DNA of 64,000 nt from Ursus arctos (GCF_023065955.2 NW_026622764.1:75819333-75883332); one strand, 5' to 3'. Shown: positions 22,801 to 33,079, counted from the stretch's first letter. Notes: a model not told the origin generated them from the sequence alone. Made by a program: numbers and translations.

Positions 22801-23862
22801 GTGTTTTCATGCTCATTGGTCTCCATCAATTGTTTAAATTGATTTTTGATTTCCTGGTTTATCGAATCATTCTTGAGCAGGATGGTTCTTAGTCTCCAAG
22901 TGTTTGAGTTTCTTCCAGATTTTTCCTTGTGGTTGAGTTCCAATTTCAAAGCGTTGTGGTCTGAGAATATGCAGGGAATAATTTCAGTCTTTTGGTATCG
23001 GTTGAGACCTGTTTTGTGACCCAGAACATGGTCTATTCTTGAGAATGTTCCATGGGCATTAGAATAGAATGAGTATCCTTTGGTTCTGGGGTGTAGTGTT
23101 CTGTATATATCTATGAGGTCCAGCTCGTCGAGTATGGCATTCAAAGCTCTTGTTTCTTTGTCGATTTTCTGCATGGGTGTTCTGTCTATTTCTGAGAGTG
23201 GAGTGTTGAGGTCCCCTACTATTAATGTATTTTTATCTATATGTCTCTTTATTCTGGTTAAGAGTTGGCTTGTGTATCTTGATGCTCCCCTGTTGGGGGC
23301 ATATATATTTATAATTGTCATATCCACTTGTTGGATACATCCTTTAAGAATAATACAGTGCCCTTCTATGTCTCTAACTATAGTCTTTAGTTTAAAATCC
23401 AATCTGTCTGATATGGGAATTGCTACCCCAGCTTTCTTTTGAGGTCCATTGGCGTGAAAGATGGTATTCCATCCCTTTACTTTCAGTCTGAATGTATCTT
23501 TAGGTTCATAATGAGTCTCTTGTAGACAGCATATGGATGGGTCATGTCTTTTTATCCAATCTGCAACCCATGTGGCGCTTTATGGGAGCATTTAGGCCAT
23601 TTACATTGAGACTGATTTTTTTTTTTTTTAAGATTTTATTTATTTATTTGACAGAGATAGAGACAGCCAGCGAGAGAGGGAACACAAGCAGGGGGAGTGG
23701 GAGAGGAAGAAGCAGGCTCATAGCGGAGGAGCCCGATGTGGGGCTCGATCCCAGAACACCGGGATCACGCCCTGAGCCGAAGGCAGACGCTTAACCACTG
23801 TGCCACCCAGGCGCCCCTATATTAAGACTGATTATTGAGAGATATGATTTTAATGATGCCAT
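19826..23862 (-). pseudogene. L1 ORF2 (endonuclease/reverse transcriptase), disrupted
   Basis: The start ATG complement is at 23860-23862 (MASLKSYLS...). The frame is cut after about 15 codons by a SINE (23619-23817). The largest open piece, 23402-21996 (468 codons), holds the endonuclease second half ([35 protein letters not shown]) and the RT start (GPDGFPGEF). Later pieces at 21956-21756, 21285-21085, 21036-20497, 20531-20169 and 20266-19826 lie in shifting frames. The FADD region near 21550 lies where the frame is lost. Confidence 0.92.
23619..23817 (-). mobile_element. can-SINE (SINEC) nested in L1 ORF2
   Basis: Young minus-strand copy. TSD is near-identical: attgagactgatt (left, about 23606) and attaagactgatt (right, about 23822). 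Because it sits inside a young L1, it is younger still. Confidence 0.94.
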
Positions 23863-23934
23863 GTTGCCCGTAAAGTCTTTGTTTCTACAGATTGTGACTT
23901 TCTGTTCTGTATCACTCTTGGGGCCTCTTTACTT

Positions 23935-24837
23935 TTATAGAACCCCCCTTAATATCTCCTGTAGGGCTGGTTTCATGGTTACGAAATTGGTCAGTGACTG
24001 GCAATTCTGGAAGGTCTTTATCTCTCCATCAATTCTGAATGACAGCCTTGCTGGATAAAGGATCCTTGACTGCATGTTTTTCTCTGAAAGAGTTTTAAAA
24101 ATGCCCCCCCAACCCTTTCTCTCATTCCAGGTCTGTGTAGACAGGTCTGACGTAATTCTGATATTTTGGCCTCTGTACGTGAGAAATTTCTTGGCCCTGG
24201 CCACTTTCAATACTGTATCCTTGGATCTAATATTTGCGAATTGCACTATGACGTGACGTGGCGTAGGTTTGTCGTGGTTGAGCTTGGGAGGGGTCCTCTC
24301 TGCCTCTTGGACACGAATACTTGTTTCCTTTGCTAGATTAGGGAAGTTTTCAGCTACAATTTGTTCAAATATCTCTTCTAGACCTCTGTTTTTCTCCACC
24401 CTCTCGGGGATGCTGATGATTCTGACACTGGAATGTTTCATCGAGTCAGTAATCTCCCGTAACCTACATTCTTGAGATTGGATTTTTTTGAGTCCAGATT
24501 CTATTTTAGCTTTCTCTTCAACTAACCCATCCTCCAATTTGTGATACGTTCTTCTGCCTCATTCACCCTGGCCGTCAGAGCCTCTAGTTTTGACTGCATT
24601 AGGCTCATAGAATTTTTAATTTCTGCCAGATTCGCTCTCATTTCCGCCCTTAGAGATTCTATATTCTCATTAACATTTTCGTTAATACTTTTTTCAAGTC
24701 TACACATCATCTTGACCATTGTTACTCTGAATTCCATTTCTGATAATTTGGTTATATCCATATCCATTAGTTCTGTGGCAGAGGCCACAGACTCATTGTC
24801 TTTTCTTTGCTGGGGGGGGACTTCTCCTTCTCGTCAT
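23935..24837 (-). pseudogene. L1 ORF1 (RNA-binding chaperone), frameshifted
   Basis: ORF1p coats L1 RNA as a coiled-coil trimer. The likely start is the ATG complement at 24835-24837 (MTRRRS). A run of 8 C on the coding strand (24822-24829 as G) puts the next codons out of frame; 7 would keep frame with the QQRKDNES continuation. The coiled-coil half (24788-24522, MEFRVTMVKMM... LEALTARVNEAEERI) and the RRM/C-terminal half (24537-23935, RIISIPERVE, TPRHVIVQF, YPARLSFRIDG) are in different frames, so a second shift lies near 24530. The stop is 72 bases before ORF2. Confidence 0.9.
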
Positions 24838-25759
24838 TCTGATGAGGTGAGGTTGTGGGGTTGTCCAGGGCCCAAATTATTGACCGGGACCCAGGCCGTA
24901 CGCCCTTGCTTTATAGGGATCTTAGGGATGTGGGCTCTTGATTTTTCAGCCTGCCTTCTGGGGGAGGGGCCTGCCGTGCCGATACTCAGGCAACCCTGTT
25001 TGGGTAGAGTCTCCGTGTCCACTGCGAGGGGGGATGGGGATGGACACACTGTGAGCCGGTATTTCCAGGCTTTTGTTCTCTGGCGGCTTTCCCTGGCGGT
25101 TTGCTGTGCATTTTCTGAGAATCAGAGCAGCAGTGACCGAATCTCAGCCTCTGTCTCAGAACAGAGGTATCACGGACCGTTCTCCACTGATGTTCTGGCC
25201 ACTTTAACTCTGTTTCTGTTGGTGCTGCTCAACCCTGCAGCGTCCCAGGATGTGCGCCCCAGACCCGGTGTCCCAGCCCTCACTTCCAGGGCCTGCGTGT
25301 CTCTCTCCTTTGTGTTTCTAACACCGCCTCCCGCCAGCCGCCCCCACGTGCTCCCGGAGCTCCCGGTCTCAGTCTGGTTCCAGTGAGCGCACCAGAGCTC
25401 CGGCCCTCAGTCTGGTGGCGCATGCTCCCGGCTCACCGTCTGTCTGTTCTCTCACGGGTGCCATCCGCGAGTCCACCCACTCCCCCGTGCAGGTGACTAC
25501 CGCTTCCAGGCGCCCGAACGCGGCGGCTCCCTTCCCCTTCCGTTTATCATCCAATATCTGTGAGCGGATTCACGGCTCCCTGCTTTGTACCTCAATACTC
25601 AGTGCTGGAGATGTTCATTTGTAGAGACCCAGATGTATCTTCCTGCGTCTCAGGCTGATTCCGTGGGTGTTCAGGATGGTCTGGTACCTATCCAGCTTGA
25701 CTCAGGGGACTGGCTGAAAAGGGGTCCCCTACTCCTCCGCCATCTTAACTCCCTCCTCT
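24838..25759 (-). promoter_or_regulatory. L1 5' UTR with internal promoter
   Basis: GC- and CpG-rich block, in strong contrast to the AT-rich intron around it. It begins with the YY1-type sequence AAGATGGCGG (minus strand), typical of mammalian L1 internal promoters. It lies about 730 bp upstream of the last MICU2 exon, in antisense. Whether it is active is not shown by sequence. Confidence 0.75.
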
Positions 25760-25814
25760 ATTTGCATTTTTTTTTATCTGAATCTAATCAGAAACCACTA
25801 TTCAGAAATCATAG

Positions 25815-26055
25815 CCTAGAATATTGCTTTGGGCTCTGTAGTTAGATACACCTAAATTCAAATCCCAGCTCTGTCACTTACTAACTGTCTAATCTTGCAA
25901 AGCCACTTAATTCTTCAGAGCCTCACATTCTTCATTTGTGTACAATGAGGAACTGATAGAATCTACCAGAAAAAAAAATTTTAAGAATTAAGTGTAGAAT
26001 ACTTAGTATAGTGCCTGAGACACTTGAAGTAAACGTTAGCCATTATCACTGCATT
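25815..26055 (+). repeat. MIR
   Basis: 'aattcaaatcccagctctgtcacttactaactg' is a well-kept MIR core, followed by 'cctcacattcttcatttgt...agtgcctgagacacttgaag'. Confidence 0.85.
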
Positions 26056-26101
26056 CAAATTCACCTATTGGTCTGTGGGACAAATAAAACTCAAAAAAAA
26101 T

Positions 26102-26296
26102 ATTTTTAATATTTTATTTTTTTGACAGAGAGAGAGACAGCCAGCGAGAGAGGGAACACAAGCAGGGGGAGTGGGAAAGGAAGAAGCAGGCTCCCAGCAG
26201 AGCAGGGAGCCCGATGCAGGGCTCGATCCCAGGACTCTGGGATCACGCCCTGAGTCAAAGGCAGACACTTAACAGCTAGGCCACCCAGGCAGCCCC
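26102..26296 (-). mobile_element. can-SINE (SINEC)
   Basis: Minus-strand copy 190 bp upstream of the last MICU2 exon. It ends at a C-run (26284-26292). TSD not clear. Confidence 0.92.
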
Positions 26297-26488
26297 CCCC
26301 CCAAGGATACTCTTACATCACGTTCACTTTTTTGTCTTTTGTCCTAGAATTTTGTTGCAGTTATCTTTTACAACATAATCCACCTCAAGTATTTTTTGGA
26401 GGCATGTGGGAAATAATAACAGAGCTCACATAAAATCATGTTTAACTTTGAAGAGATTGATCTCTTTACTTTTACTTCTGCTTAACAG

Positions 26489-26593
26489 GTACCACAACAA
26501 CAAAGTGTACAGGAATACTGGAAATGTGTGAAAAGAGAAAGCATTAAAGGAGTAAAAGAAGTCTGGAAACAAGCTGGAAGAAGTCTCTTTTAG
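26489..26593 (+). CDS. MICU2: MICU2, last coding exon
   Basis: The acceptor ttctgcttaacag precedes the exon. It codes for 34 residues (VPQQQSVQEYWKCVK to GRSLF) and a TAG stop at 26591-26593. This is the C-terminal helix of MICU2, used in contact with MICU1. Its single Cys (13th residue of the exon) is probably the one reported to form a disulfide with MICU1. Near-identity to the human C-terminus as I recall it makes the assignment secure. Together the four exons give 180 residues of an expected roughly 434; the upstream exons lie outside the window. Confidence 0.97.
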   Translation, partial: VPQQQSVQEYWKCVKRESIKGVKEVWKQAGRSLF

Positions 26594-26755
26594 AAAAAGA
26601 TAATCTGGGAATCATATTGCTCCAAATGTCAGAATTTGGAGTTTGTTTAAAATACTAGATATTTGTTTTCTTGATTTTCTTTGTAAGATAAAGATGCCTT
26701 ATATCTACTTTCTGAATCAATAATTTCTTAATAAAATTTCATTAAAGAACTTAGT
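26594..26755 (+). promoter_or_regulatory. MICU2: MICU2 3' UTR and polyadenylation signal
   Basis: AATAAA at 26730-26735 lies 137 bases after the stop. Cleavage is expected 10-30 bases later. This gives a short 3' UTR. Other AATAAA copies downstream cannot be excluded. Confidence 0.75.
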
Positions 26756-27225
26756 AAAAATAGATACTGGATTCTGTTAGAGGGCCTAGAATTAAAATAA
26801 TGCTTTGTACCTTGAGAAGTTGGAAAACCTAGTTATGCACTGATTTCCTAGACACAGTAGTACAACGTGCTCTTTGAAAGGGTGTCTGCTAGTACTTACA
26901 GAAAAAATATTTGATACACAAGGCCAATATCAATATCAAGTCCAGTTGTCCTGATGTTCCAGTAGGGCAAATTAAATTAAAAACTTCTCAGATTTTCTCA
27001 TCTGTATCTCATATCTCATAAGCTTCTTGTGTATTTTATTTCAGTTAGCTGTATATTGTCTTAAAAATGCACAAATTTCAATATCCTATGTAGAAACAGA
27101 ATAAAGTATTTACACAGATAAAAAATTACATGTGTTTTTTTTACATGTGTTTTTTAAAGCTTTTTTTAATAAATGTAAGTTCTCTTATTAGTATTGACAA
27201 CCTCATTAGTTTACATTCTTAAAAA
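26756..27225. other. Intergenic spacer without recognised feature
   Basis: AT-rich sequence just 3' of MICU2. An AATAAA-like sequence is present near 27101. Nothing else seen. Confidence 0.4.
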
Positions 27226-27231
27226 CTAGTG

Positions 27232-27355
27232 TAATTGGTGGGGTGCCTGGCTGGCTCAGTCAGTGGAGCATGAGACTCTTGATCTTGGGGTTGTGGGTTT
27301 GAGCCCCACATTGGGTATAGAGATTACTTAAAAATAAAATTAAAAAAAAAAAAAA
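27232..27355 (+). mobile_element. can-SINE, short older type
   Basis: The 'gggtgcctggctggctcagtc' head joins directly to a poly-A without the CT-rich body. TSD aaaaactagtg at 27221-27231 and 27356-27366. Confidence 0.85.
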
Positions 27356-27366
27356 AAAAACTAGTG

Positions 27367-27503
27367 GGCCACCTGGGTGGCTTAGTTGGTTGAATGTCTG
27401 ACTCTTGATCTCAGCTCAGGTCTTATGTCGGGGTCATGAGTTCAAGCCCCATGTTGGGCTCCACACACTGAGCGTGGAGCCTACTTAAAAAAAAAAAAAA
27501 AGG
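27367..27503 (+). mobile_element. can-SINE, short older type
   Basis: The 'ggccacctgggtggcttagt' head starts right at the TSD of the preceding SINE. A further copy of the target, aaaaaaacgagtg, follows at about 27505-27517. Confidence 0.85.
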
Positions 27504-27519
27504 CAAAAAAACGAGTGTG

Positions 27520-28495
27520 TTTGGGGGAATCTTGATCACAAGATCAGGGTCTCATGGGATCTACTGGGTTGTGGGTAAATGTTTAAAATGGCACTAAAAA
27601 TTAATCGGCATTAAATATAAAATGCTATTATAAATCAAATGGCATTTTTTTAACAAAGTAAGTGAAAATTACTTTTTTTAAATATGCTTTTCAAACAAGA
27701 ATATTGCAAATATTTAAAACACATTCCATTCCCCGGTTAAATGGCTGCTTCTGAGACTAGAGCAGGAAAAGTACAAGATGAGCCTGGAAGTAAAGAAGTA
27801 TTCAAACAACAATGAGGACGTATCAAAAGGGCAAGAGCCAACTTGAAGGGGCTCTCCCTAGCCAGATCTGGTACAATTTGAGTATCAGTGTCAGTAATGA
27901 ATCATAACCTATTGAATAAACTAAGAATCAATGAGTTTAACTGATGATTGATTAATGGGACAAGAGAAATCTCTCCGTTACAGCTGCTACACGGAAGACT
28001 TGTACGATGAATGCTAGAGAATGATAAGTGGTAAAAGCTTTTGTCCAATTATTATTAAAAAACGTTTATTTTGCTGCTGATTAGGAAACATAAATTTGTT
28101 CTAACTCATTTTAGAAATAACTAATTTTTGTATTTATTTACTGTAAACCCAAACCAAGAGAAAAGCAGCACGTATAGAGGATGTGCGTCCTCCATCATTT
28201 CCTCTGTTAGCCTTGGAAATACTATCTGACTTTCTCCTACCTGACTGCCCACTTGCCCTTCTGGGTAAAGATTAGGGGTACAAAAGTCAGAAACTAGGAT
28301 AGTTTCTGGTGTTTTCAGTCTCAATTTTTCCAAAACCTCTGGCCTTTCCCCACATACACCCATGCTTTTCATTTTCATGTTTCCCTACCTCCAAGCCTTG
28401 ACACACACCAGCTTCTCCTGATGGTGATGCTTTTCACTCTCCTGTCCTTGGGGCAAAGTTTTAGAAATCTATTTGCTGTCTACATATCAAGTATG
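27520..28495. other. Intergenic spacer without recognised feature
   Basis: AT-rich with no convincing ORF. The 85-codon minus frame at 28378-28121 has no family likeness. Confidence 0.4.
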
Positions 28496-28499
28496 TCTC

Positions 28500-28705
28500 T
28501 ACTAAACTGTTAAATCAGGAGCAGGAACAGTGCCTTAGTCTCTGATATAAAATTTTATGTATTTATATATATTCTTATATACAAAATACATAATTTATAA
28601 AATTTTATGTAACATATTTAAAATATATATAAAAATTTAAATCTAGTTGACTACCTGGCTTATAGAAGGCATCCAACAAATATTTGTTAAATGAAGGAAG
28701 AGGAG
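28500..28705 (+). repeat. L2 LINE 3' end
   Basis: 'ggaacagtgccttagtctctg' and 'gcttatagaaggcatccaacaaatatttgttaaatgaa' are the two halves of an L2 3' terminus, split by TA-rich filler (28550-28640). Confidence 0.7.
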
Positions 28706-28889
28706 AAAGGGACAGAGAAGGAGAAAAGGAGTGAAAGTAATAGGGAGGGAAGGAGGGCTTTTAAATTCAGTCATTAAGTATGCAAACAAGAAACTGCTCG
28801 GTTGCCAAACAAAATGGTGAGTTAAGACAAGTGGCCACTGTTGTCATGGAACATATAGTCTAAAGGTAGAGATTGAAAACTAACCAGAA

Positions 28890-29081
28890 AACTTTTTTTA
28901 AGATTCTATTCATTTGTTTGAGAGAGAGAGAGGGTGAGAGTGCACGAGCAGGGGGAGGGGCAGAGGGAGAAGCAGACTCCCTATTGAGCAGGGAGCCTGA
29001 CTTGGGGCTCCGTCCCAGACTCCGGGACCACAACCTGAGCCCAAGGCAGAGGTTTAACAAAGTGAGCCACCCAGGTGCCCC
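28890..29081 (-). mobile_element. can-SINE (SINEC), older copy
   Basis: Minus-strand copy with a (GA)n stretch at 28919-28935 in its CT-rich part. Confidence 0.92.
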
Positions 29082-29084
29082 TGC

Positions 29085-29365
29085 TCAAACCATTCTTATC
29101 AAAGAGACTCTCACCAACCAATGCCCATCCTCGTGATCTCCAATCACTCCCCATCTTTATATCTTTTCTTCATAGAAATTTGTCATCCCCTACAAGTATC
29201 TGTGTGTATATTTTTTAATTTGACTATTCTCAGTCTATCTTAAAATTTCTGTTCCGTAAGATTAGGAAATTTTTCTTATTCACCATTTTTCTTAGTCTCA
29301 TTTAACACAACATCTGGCACATCGTAGATGCTCAACAAATATTTTTGAATCATTCAATAAATAAA
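29085..29365 (+). repeat. L2 LINE 3' part
   Basis: 'aacacaacatctggcacatcgtagatgctcaacaaatatttttgaatcattcaataaata' is an L2 3' end. The preceding sequence fits the same element. Confidence 0.7.
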
Positions 29366-29424
29366 TCAGAACTATGGACCAGCTGTGAAAGCATAGAAAA
29401 GACACCACAGAAATAAGCAACGTG

Positions 29425-29643
29425 GGACACCTGGGTGGCTCAGTTGGTTAAGAGTCTGGCTTCGGCTCAGGTAATGATCCCAGGGACCTGGGAACCAGCC
29501 TTGTATCAGCTTCCCTGTTCAGTGGGGAGCCTGTTTCTCCCTCTCCCTCTGCCTGCAACCCCCCCCCCCCCCCCGCCTGTGCGTGCTCGCTCCCTCTCTT
29601 TCTCTCTGTCTAATAAATAAAATCTTTAAAAAAAAAAAAAAAA
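29425..29643 (+). mobile_element. can-SINE (SINEC)
   Basis: Plus-strand copy with 16 consecutive C at 29559-29574 in the body. Imperfect TSD gaaataagcaacg / gaataagcaatg. Confidence 0.93.
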
Positions 29644-29872
29644 GAATAAGCAATGCAATGCAGAACTTTCCAGAGAGGGAGGCTGATCAGTGAAGCATCC
29701 TTCTGAGACAGATTTATCCCTATTAAAAGATGGCACATCAAGCTACCAGAGCCGGTGGTTATCAAACCCTCTAATCACATAGTAGCCCCTGTTCTGATTT
29801 TATGCTCACCAAACAACCTTCTGATAATCTGGTTCTATCTCGTCTGCTTATAGGGATGAAAAACTCTAGCAG

Positions 29873-30040
29873 GGGCGACGACTGGGTGGCTCAGTTCGTT
29901 AATCATCTGCCTTCGGCTCAGGTCATCGGCTCGCTGCTCAGAACGGTGCCTGCTTCTCCCTCTCCCCCTTACCCGAGTGCTCATGTTCTCTCTCACGATC
30001 TGTCTCTCAAATAAATAAAATCTTACAAAAAAAAAAAAAA
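29873..30040 (+). mobile_element. can-SINE (SINEC), internally deleted
   Basis: Head 'ggggcgacgactgggtggctcag', tail 'aaataaataaaatctt'. The middle (B-box side) is shortened compared with full-length neighbours. Confidence 0.9.
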
Positions 30041-30149
30041 TCTCTGGTCAGGCCAGTTTTTCCTGACCGTCCTATGACCTTGATGTGGTCCTTCCCATGT
30101 GTATTCATTAGGCCTCTTGGACACAAACAGTAGAAAGCTATTCTGAAAT

Positions 30150-30600
30150 AGGTTAAGCAACAGAATTTATTGGAAGCACGTAGAAGTGTGTCATATAGTA
30201 AAACCCTGGGGAGGTCAGAGGAGCAGCTGGAACTTAGAAAAACTCCAGCCAAGGACTTGAAAACCACTAGAACTTCCACAATCCTTTGCTCTGCTCCGCC
30301 TGTGTACCCATTTCATTCTCTTTCACTGCACGTGCACCAGAGAAGGACCAACTCTGCTCTCTGAAACGCAGAAACTCCTGCGAAAGGTGCTGATTGGCTG
30401 GCCATCTGACTCAGGTCCCATCCCAGACCAATCAACTATGGTCAAAAGGGTGGGGTCTCTAAGAACATGGCAGCTTCTAGGAGTGTGCATAGGTGGGAGT
30501 GTGGCAGAGGAGGGGTCTTTTCTAAAAGAAGGGGTTGCTGCTTTCAGAAGAATGTGAAGGTACTGGGCAGACACACAGTGGCTTCTTTTTCCTCAAGTTG
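30150..30600 (-). repeat. Possible old LTR fragment, antisense
   Basis: 'acagaatttattgg' at the left edge and CCAAT-type sequences (gattggctgg 30391, gaccaatcaac 30427) suggest an LTR read on the minus strand. No TSD or internal region seen, family unknown. Confidence 0.3.
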
Positions 30601-30604
30601 AAAT

Positions 30605-31460
30605 TCTGTAAGCTAAAACCAATTGAAGAGTCTCTAGAGGCATGCAGGGCAATCTAGTACTCAACGCCAGAAGAGCAGAGTGAAACTTACAAGTAAGTTT
30701 TAGGAAAACTTTCAAAGAAATCGGCTGCCTGCCAAAAAAAAGGATACAGCTGAGCAAGTTACTCCAAAAATTCAATATACTTAACCCTTTTTCACCAATA
30801 CATTTGAAAGCATGCAATAAATTAAGAGCTATGTATAAGTTTTAATTTGATTTGTATTTTTGATTTTTTTCCTCCTCTTACTAGGGCATGTTTTAGACTT
30901 TTATATTGGGCGAAGAGGTGAAATAGTAGGAAAATTTGGGTAAGCAGAGAGCAGCCAGCTAGGCCTTCAACTGCCAGCCCTTTCAGTCCTTGGGTCTTCC
31001 TTTTTAAGCCCTCAGGTATCCCATATACTAGTAGAAGCACTAGTGCCTGGAATCCTTCTCTTAATGATACGTGGAACCTTTCTCCAGACTCCAGCCTCTC
31101 CACCAACATCGTACCAAAGAAGCAGAACCAATACCAACGAATGCACATGTTGAACAGCTGAGCTGAACACCACCTTTGGAGAGTGAACTCCACATTCTCT
31201 CCCCTCTCCTCTCAAGTGGCAGATATTTACCTCTAAACTGTAATGGTTACAAGGCTTTTTAAAGAAATTTCCCTGAAATTACCTGGGGGACTGGAAGGCA
31301 AACTAGAAAATTAGAGTTTGATGAAAATAAGGAAACAGGCAAATAGACAAATAGACAAAGGCAGCACAGAACAGGTGAAGGGTTAAGTTTTGTTTAGTGG
31401 AAATTACCTGTGCTCAAAAGCTGGGGTGCAAATCAACACCAATACCACCCCAATGCCAGA
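30605..31460. other. Intergenic spacer without recognised feature
   Basis: Several short minus-strand open frames (for example 31193-30822) lack any domain or codon signal. I list nothing here. Confidence 0.4.
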
Positions 31461-31471
31461 AGGATGAGATG

Positions 31472-31475
31472 AAAA

Positions 31476-31531
<56 letters not shown>

Positions 31532-31653
31532 AGGGAGGGAGGGAGGGAGGGAGGGAGGAAGGGAGGAAGGGAGGAAGGGAGGAAGGGAGGAAGGGAGGAA
31601 GGAAGAAGGAAGAAGGAAAGAAGGAAAGAAGGAAAGAAAGAAAAAAGAAAAAT
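31472..31653 (+). repeat. Compound (GAAA)n-(GGGA)n-(GGAA)n microsatellite
   Basis: The purine-only tract starts as tetranucleotide GAAA repeats (to about 31531), continues as GGGA repeats (about 31532-31557), then GGAAGGGA/GGAA and AAGG mixtures. All-purine tracts of this length can form triplex (H-DNA) and vary in length between individuals. Confidence 0.97.
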
Positions 31654-31669
31654 TTAAAGAATCCTTGGA

Positions 31670-32480
31670 GAGAGCAAAATGGAGTCTCTCATGTCAAGCA
31701 CTGACTCAAGCAGTTAAGGAGATAAGCAGTTAAGGAGATAATCTCCCCGGGACCAACGCCAGCTGACACCCCAGACCTGATAATGAGCAGAACAGAGGAG
31801 GTCTGCAGAGACCCAAAAGTGATTAAATCCCTTTATTTATTTATTTTTTTTAGATTTTATTTATTTATTTTTTGTGAGAGAAAGAGAGAAAGCAGCCTCA
31901 GGAGAGGGAGGGTCAGAGGGAGAAGTAGGCTCCTTGCTGAGCAGGGAGCCTGATGGGGGCTCAATCCCAGGACTCTGGGATCATGACCCGAGCCGAAAGC
32001 AGACACTTAACCGACTGAACCACCCAGGCGCTCTGATTAAATCCCTTTAAAAATGCGAGGATTGGGACAGCAAACTCTCAGACTCTTCAGACCTGAGCCC
32101 TCTACGTCTAACCACTTAAAAGCAACTGCCGCTGAAGTCTCTGCCCAATGGATCTCCGAACAGAACCAAGGTCCTTCGCGGCTTGAACATCAGAAGCAGT
32201 AAGTGCTGAGAGCTGACCCGGACCAGTCCCAGGCCTTATCTCAACTGCACGCCCACCGAGTGACTTCGAGTTTGGTCCGTGAACTTCCTGCACCCTTCTG
32301 TTATCTTGTTTGTCCTGTGGTTTGTCTTCTGTCCTGCTCTGTATGCTGTGTGAGAAGCCAAGTTTAATCACATGGTGAATTGTCATTGAGTTTGGAATTC
32401 AGAACCTGCTTTTATAATTGAGATTTAACTTTGCTTTACGGTCGAATAAAGCTGACATTGCGGAAAGACACAGCTTGTGT
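31670..32480 (+). repeat. LTR-like element, family unknown, with nested SINE
   Basis: Flanks of the SINE read continuously through its TSD. The right part has an AATAAA at 32445-32450 followed by a short tail, as in an LTR R-U5 region. A perfect 16-bp tandem duplication (agcagttaaggagata, 31709-31724 and 31725-31740) lies at the left. No retroviral genes adjoin, so at most a solo LTR. Inference only. Confidence 0.4.
31836..32033 (-). mobile_element. can-SINE (SINEC) nested in LTR-like sequence
   Basis: Minus-strand copy. Perfect 16-bp TSD tgattaaatcccttta at 31820-31835 and 32034-32049. Confidence 0.95.
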
Positions 32481-32484
32481 GTGT

Positions 32485-33075
32485 GCCTTCACACTGTGCT
32501 CATGACAATCCCGCAGATCATTTGTACTAGCTCTACAGTTCATTTAACATCATTTAAAAAACAAAACAAAACTCCTAAATATGAATGTTCCACAAGATGG
32601 CAGTCTTGCTTTTCCAGAATGTTTTATCTGCCTTGAGCACCAATGATCTTTAACAGAAAAACCAAGCAAATGTACAGAAAATTACAGAACATTTCAAAGA
32701 CGACTTCCTTATTGAAGGAGAAGCACCCTGGGAGACTTTGGACTGACTTAGGACCGACTTTGGACCGGCACGCCCAAACTAAATATTTACCAGCTCTTAG
32801 AGAAATAAACAGTGAGCTACCATATTTACCACTAACGTGCTGTTTGTGATTGGTTACATTCAGTGAAGAAGGAAATTAATCTTTGGAATCACTAGGTGAC
32901 ACTTTGTAATTGGGCAGGTTATTTCTTCAGCAGCATTAGAATCAAACCTTTATTGAAACCTGCTATGCTTGATGCACTCCGCTAGGTGCTAGTCCTTCTA
33001 TAAGAGCTTTCTTTCCAAAAGGATGGAAGTGGGAGAAAATATTTTGCTTGTAACATTTATACCACCTATATTTAC
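32485..33075. other. Intergenic spacer, unassigned
   Basis: No gene. 32940-33010 has a weak resemblance to old mammal-wide repeats ('ctgctatgcttgatgcactccgctaggtgctag'). Confidence 0.4.
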
Positions 33076-33079
33076 ATAA

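Larger units (their letters stand above)
19547..25759 (-). mobile_element. Nearly full-length young L1 LINE, antisense in last MICU2 intron
   Basis: Reading the minus strand: 5' UTR (25759-24838, GC-rich, starting with an AAGATGGCGG YY1-like motif, complement at 25737-25746), ORF1 (24837-23935), short spacer, ORF2 (23862-19826) and 3' UTR to the poly-T end at 19547. A TSD of tttgcattt plus T-run is visible at 19531-19546 and 25761-25775. A can-SINE splits ORF2 near its start. Both ORFs are frameshifted, so the copy is dead although structurally complete. It is over 95% alike by eye to the elements at 1-3560 and 4086-6469. Confidence 0.95.

Noticed and set aside
31397..31657. 86-codon Lys/Glu-rich ORF
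   Set aside because: It translates the GAAA/GGGA microsatellite.
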